Position numbers and translations under genes: made by a program
Shown: piece by piece, positions 62,904-64,000 of the stretch
Position numbering within the stretch: the first letter of the stretch is position 1
Layout of the letters: each line of letters begins with the position of its first letter
Assembly: GCA_964035545.1 (NCBI GenBank)
Contig: CAXIUT010000073.1
Span: 1 to 64,000, forward strand
DNA: 64,000 nucleotides
Direction of reading: 5' to 3'
Origin: Bugula neritina
Lineage: Eukaryota; Bryozoa; Gymnolaemata; Cheilostomatida; Bugulidae
The notes under the pieces: model-generated
Databases searched by the model: none
The model's input: only the letters and a program-made list of their open reading frames with translations
Told to the model about the DNA's origin: nothing

Positions 62904-64000
62904 AACTGTATTGGCACGTTGCCATTTGATATTTGGTAATATTTCGCATCACAACAAACTCTTCAGAAAGTTAAGAAAATTAGTCTAGAAAGTTAATGAA
63001 ATAAACCTACCAGAGAGAGTAAGCCAGATGTAACAAGTAGATCCAAAACAAGTTGATTAACAATTGAAGTTGAAATCTCCATGTAGTGAACACTTTAGTC
63101 CTAATGTCAAATGCAAACGTCTGCAACCAAACTGTGTAGACTTCATGAGCTGGTTAGCTGACAGGACTCATTAAAGTTCTTAACTCTTGTGTGTATAGTG
63201 TTGCCCATCTTGAACTAGAGAGGGCTGACTGAAGACTGCTACTTTGTGAAAATTGACAATGCATATTATTATTATTCATTGTTGAGATTCACGGCTGCCA
63301 TAAACAATGATAAAATATTCATTGTTGGTACTAGTGAGTAGAATAAAATATAATATAATAATTTCTTGACAGATAAATAATATCATATACAGAATCTAAC
63401 TTACCATAACTCTACAGTGCTTCACCTCTTCAACTTTTTCGGCAATGTTATTTCCTTCTAGTTAAAAGTACTAGCTGAATATTAGACTTTGAAACATAAC
63501 CCTTCAATTTCATTGCACCAGCACCGGTTGCAAGATAGGTGTGTTGGGAGTTATCTTTCCTAAAAATTTGTTTTCGGCGTTTATACGAAGCAGACACAGG
63601 CTAATATTAATTTTGTTATTTGCAAGAGTTTTTCTGTCTGGTTGTCCATCAGCAAAATTTTGCGCCTTGCAGTTTTTATGGAAATACCAGTGATGCTGGA
63701 AGACCTTTGCATTGTACACCCGCCTTTACTATTGAATTTAGATGTTTTATTTTCCCATCCCCTCTCCTGCCCCCCTGTCCCCTTTAACAACCAGCAATCC
63801 TGACTCATGTGAAATGTGTTATTGTTTTAGAGTTGGACCATGGGCCTACAGTATACGATTTGAAGCTTTATTGTTTACAGGCAGTCGAGATGAGTCACTG
63901 CTGAAACCCATTTTATTAGTAGACTATATTGCTCTTTAATCATCAGTTTTCATATTAAAACAAACAGCTCATCTGCAGCGCCATTTCACAGTATTATACT
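62904..64000 (+). repeat. Satellite unit 48, class K, cut off by the window end (1097 bp)
   Basis: Counterpart of unit 43 (GTGTTGCCC, CCCCTTTAAC). The last ~240 bp, which hold the end-type markers, lie outside the window. G4 motif at 63754-63782. Confidence 0.95.

Larger units (their letters stand above)
1..64000 (+). repeat. Tandem array of a ~1338-bp megasatellite unit (47 full copies plus one partial)
   Basis: The whole window is this array. The junction ...TTACTGTGTT|AACTGTATTGG recurs at 1341, 2679, 4019, 5357 and so on to 62904, giving unit lengths of 1338 bp (37 units), 1340 bp (9 units, class A) and 1337 bp (one unit, at 29449). All copies have the same orientation. There is no inserted foreign DNA, no inversion and no truncated internal copy. 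Copies differ at a few dozen shared positions plus 0-5 private substitutions each. Unit 2 is about 36% G+C with 15 CpG. Neither edge of the array is in the window. The family is unrecognised. No rRNA-like, tRNA B-box or telomeric motif is seen, and no CENP-B-box-like TTCG...CGGG. Confidence 0.98.
38814..64000 (+). repeat. Region III: mosaic segment with isolated A units
   Basis: Units 30-48 run A, K, K, K, C, C, B, A, K, C, A, T, K, K, C, B, T, K, K (cut off). The three A units are single copies, not an alternating array. Longer blocks recur: T-K-K at 53538 and 60228 (6690 bp apart), K-K-C at 41492 and 54876 (13384 bp apart), and B-A-K at 37476 and 46844 (9368 bp apart, the first copy starting in region II). 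The XbaI-destroying variant CTAAAAAG occurs only here (units 31, 35, 36, 40, 45). Confidence 0.87.

Noticed and set aside
1-64000. CRISPR array
   Set aside because: The repeated unit is 1.3 kb with no short repeat and unique spacer alternation.
1-64000. rDNA or its spacer, tRNA or 5S cluster
   Set aside because: No rRNA-like conserved blocks, no GGTTCGA B-box and no 5S-like sequence in the unit.
1-64000. Integrated virus or mobile element as the repeated unit
   Set aside because: No terminal repeats, target-site duplications, or polymerase, transposase or capsid-like frames are visible in 1338 bp.

Overview
This window is one uninterrupted tandem array. It holds 47 complete copies and one cut-off copy of a unit of about 1338 bp, all head to tail in the same orientation, from base 1 to base 64000. 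I set the unit boundary at the 5'-AACTGTATTGGCACG phase so that base 1 starts unit 1; the phase is arbitrary. No rRNA, tRNA, CRISPR array, insertion sequence, recognisable transposon or convincing protein gene is present. The open reading frames are all short (104 codons or fewer) and recur only because the unit recurs. The organism is almost certainly a eukaryote. Counting unit 2 by hand gives 481 G+C in 1338 bp (about 36%) and 15 CpG, well below the roughly 43 expected from base composition. Several differences between copies are CpG/TpG or CpG/CpA alternatives. This fits a genome with cytosine methylation. I do not recognise the repeat family and cannot name a taxon.

The units fall into five classes, given here in unit 1 coordinates. 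Class A is 1340 bp, with a GT insertion at 757-758 and C672, G687, A707, A738. Class B is 1338 bp, with T672, A687, G707, C710, G738. Class C is like B but has T710. Class K is like A at 663-710 but has G738 and no insertion. Class T is like B but has AAATTTTTG near 754 and ATACTAGTG near 783. Three 3' end types vary partly independently of class. End e1 has A1181, C1232 and ...GCTTAATT. End e2 has C1181, C1186, ACACGTGG, ATACATG and ...GCTTGATT. End e3 has C1181, A1186, GACGCGG and ...GCTTAATT.

Layout: (I) 1-14730 is a strict A-B alternation, a 2678-bp higher-order repeat. (II) 14731-38813 has no A units and mixes B, T, K and C; within it lies a run of 2676-bp B-T dimers. (III) 38814-64000 is a mosaic rich in K, C and T, with A units only at 38814, 48182 and 52198. 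Blocks of two to four units recur at offsets of 8034, 5352, 2676, 6690, 9368 and 13384 bp, the signature of recent unequal exchange and conversion.

Within each unit the notable structures are a canonical G-quadruplex motif on the minus strand (29 nt; 28 nt in unit 23), an 8-bp hairpin beside an extra direct copy of one arm, a well-homogenised core (about 86-470), and a segment (about 471-830) where shared variants and recombination breakpoints cluster. The most plausible reading is a homogenising megasatellite, possibly heterochromatic or pericentromeric. A transcribed noncoding role is possible but unproven.
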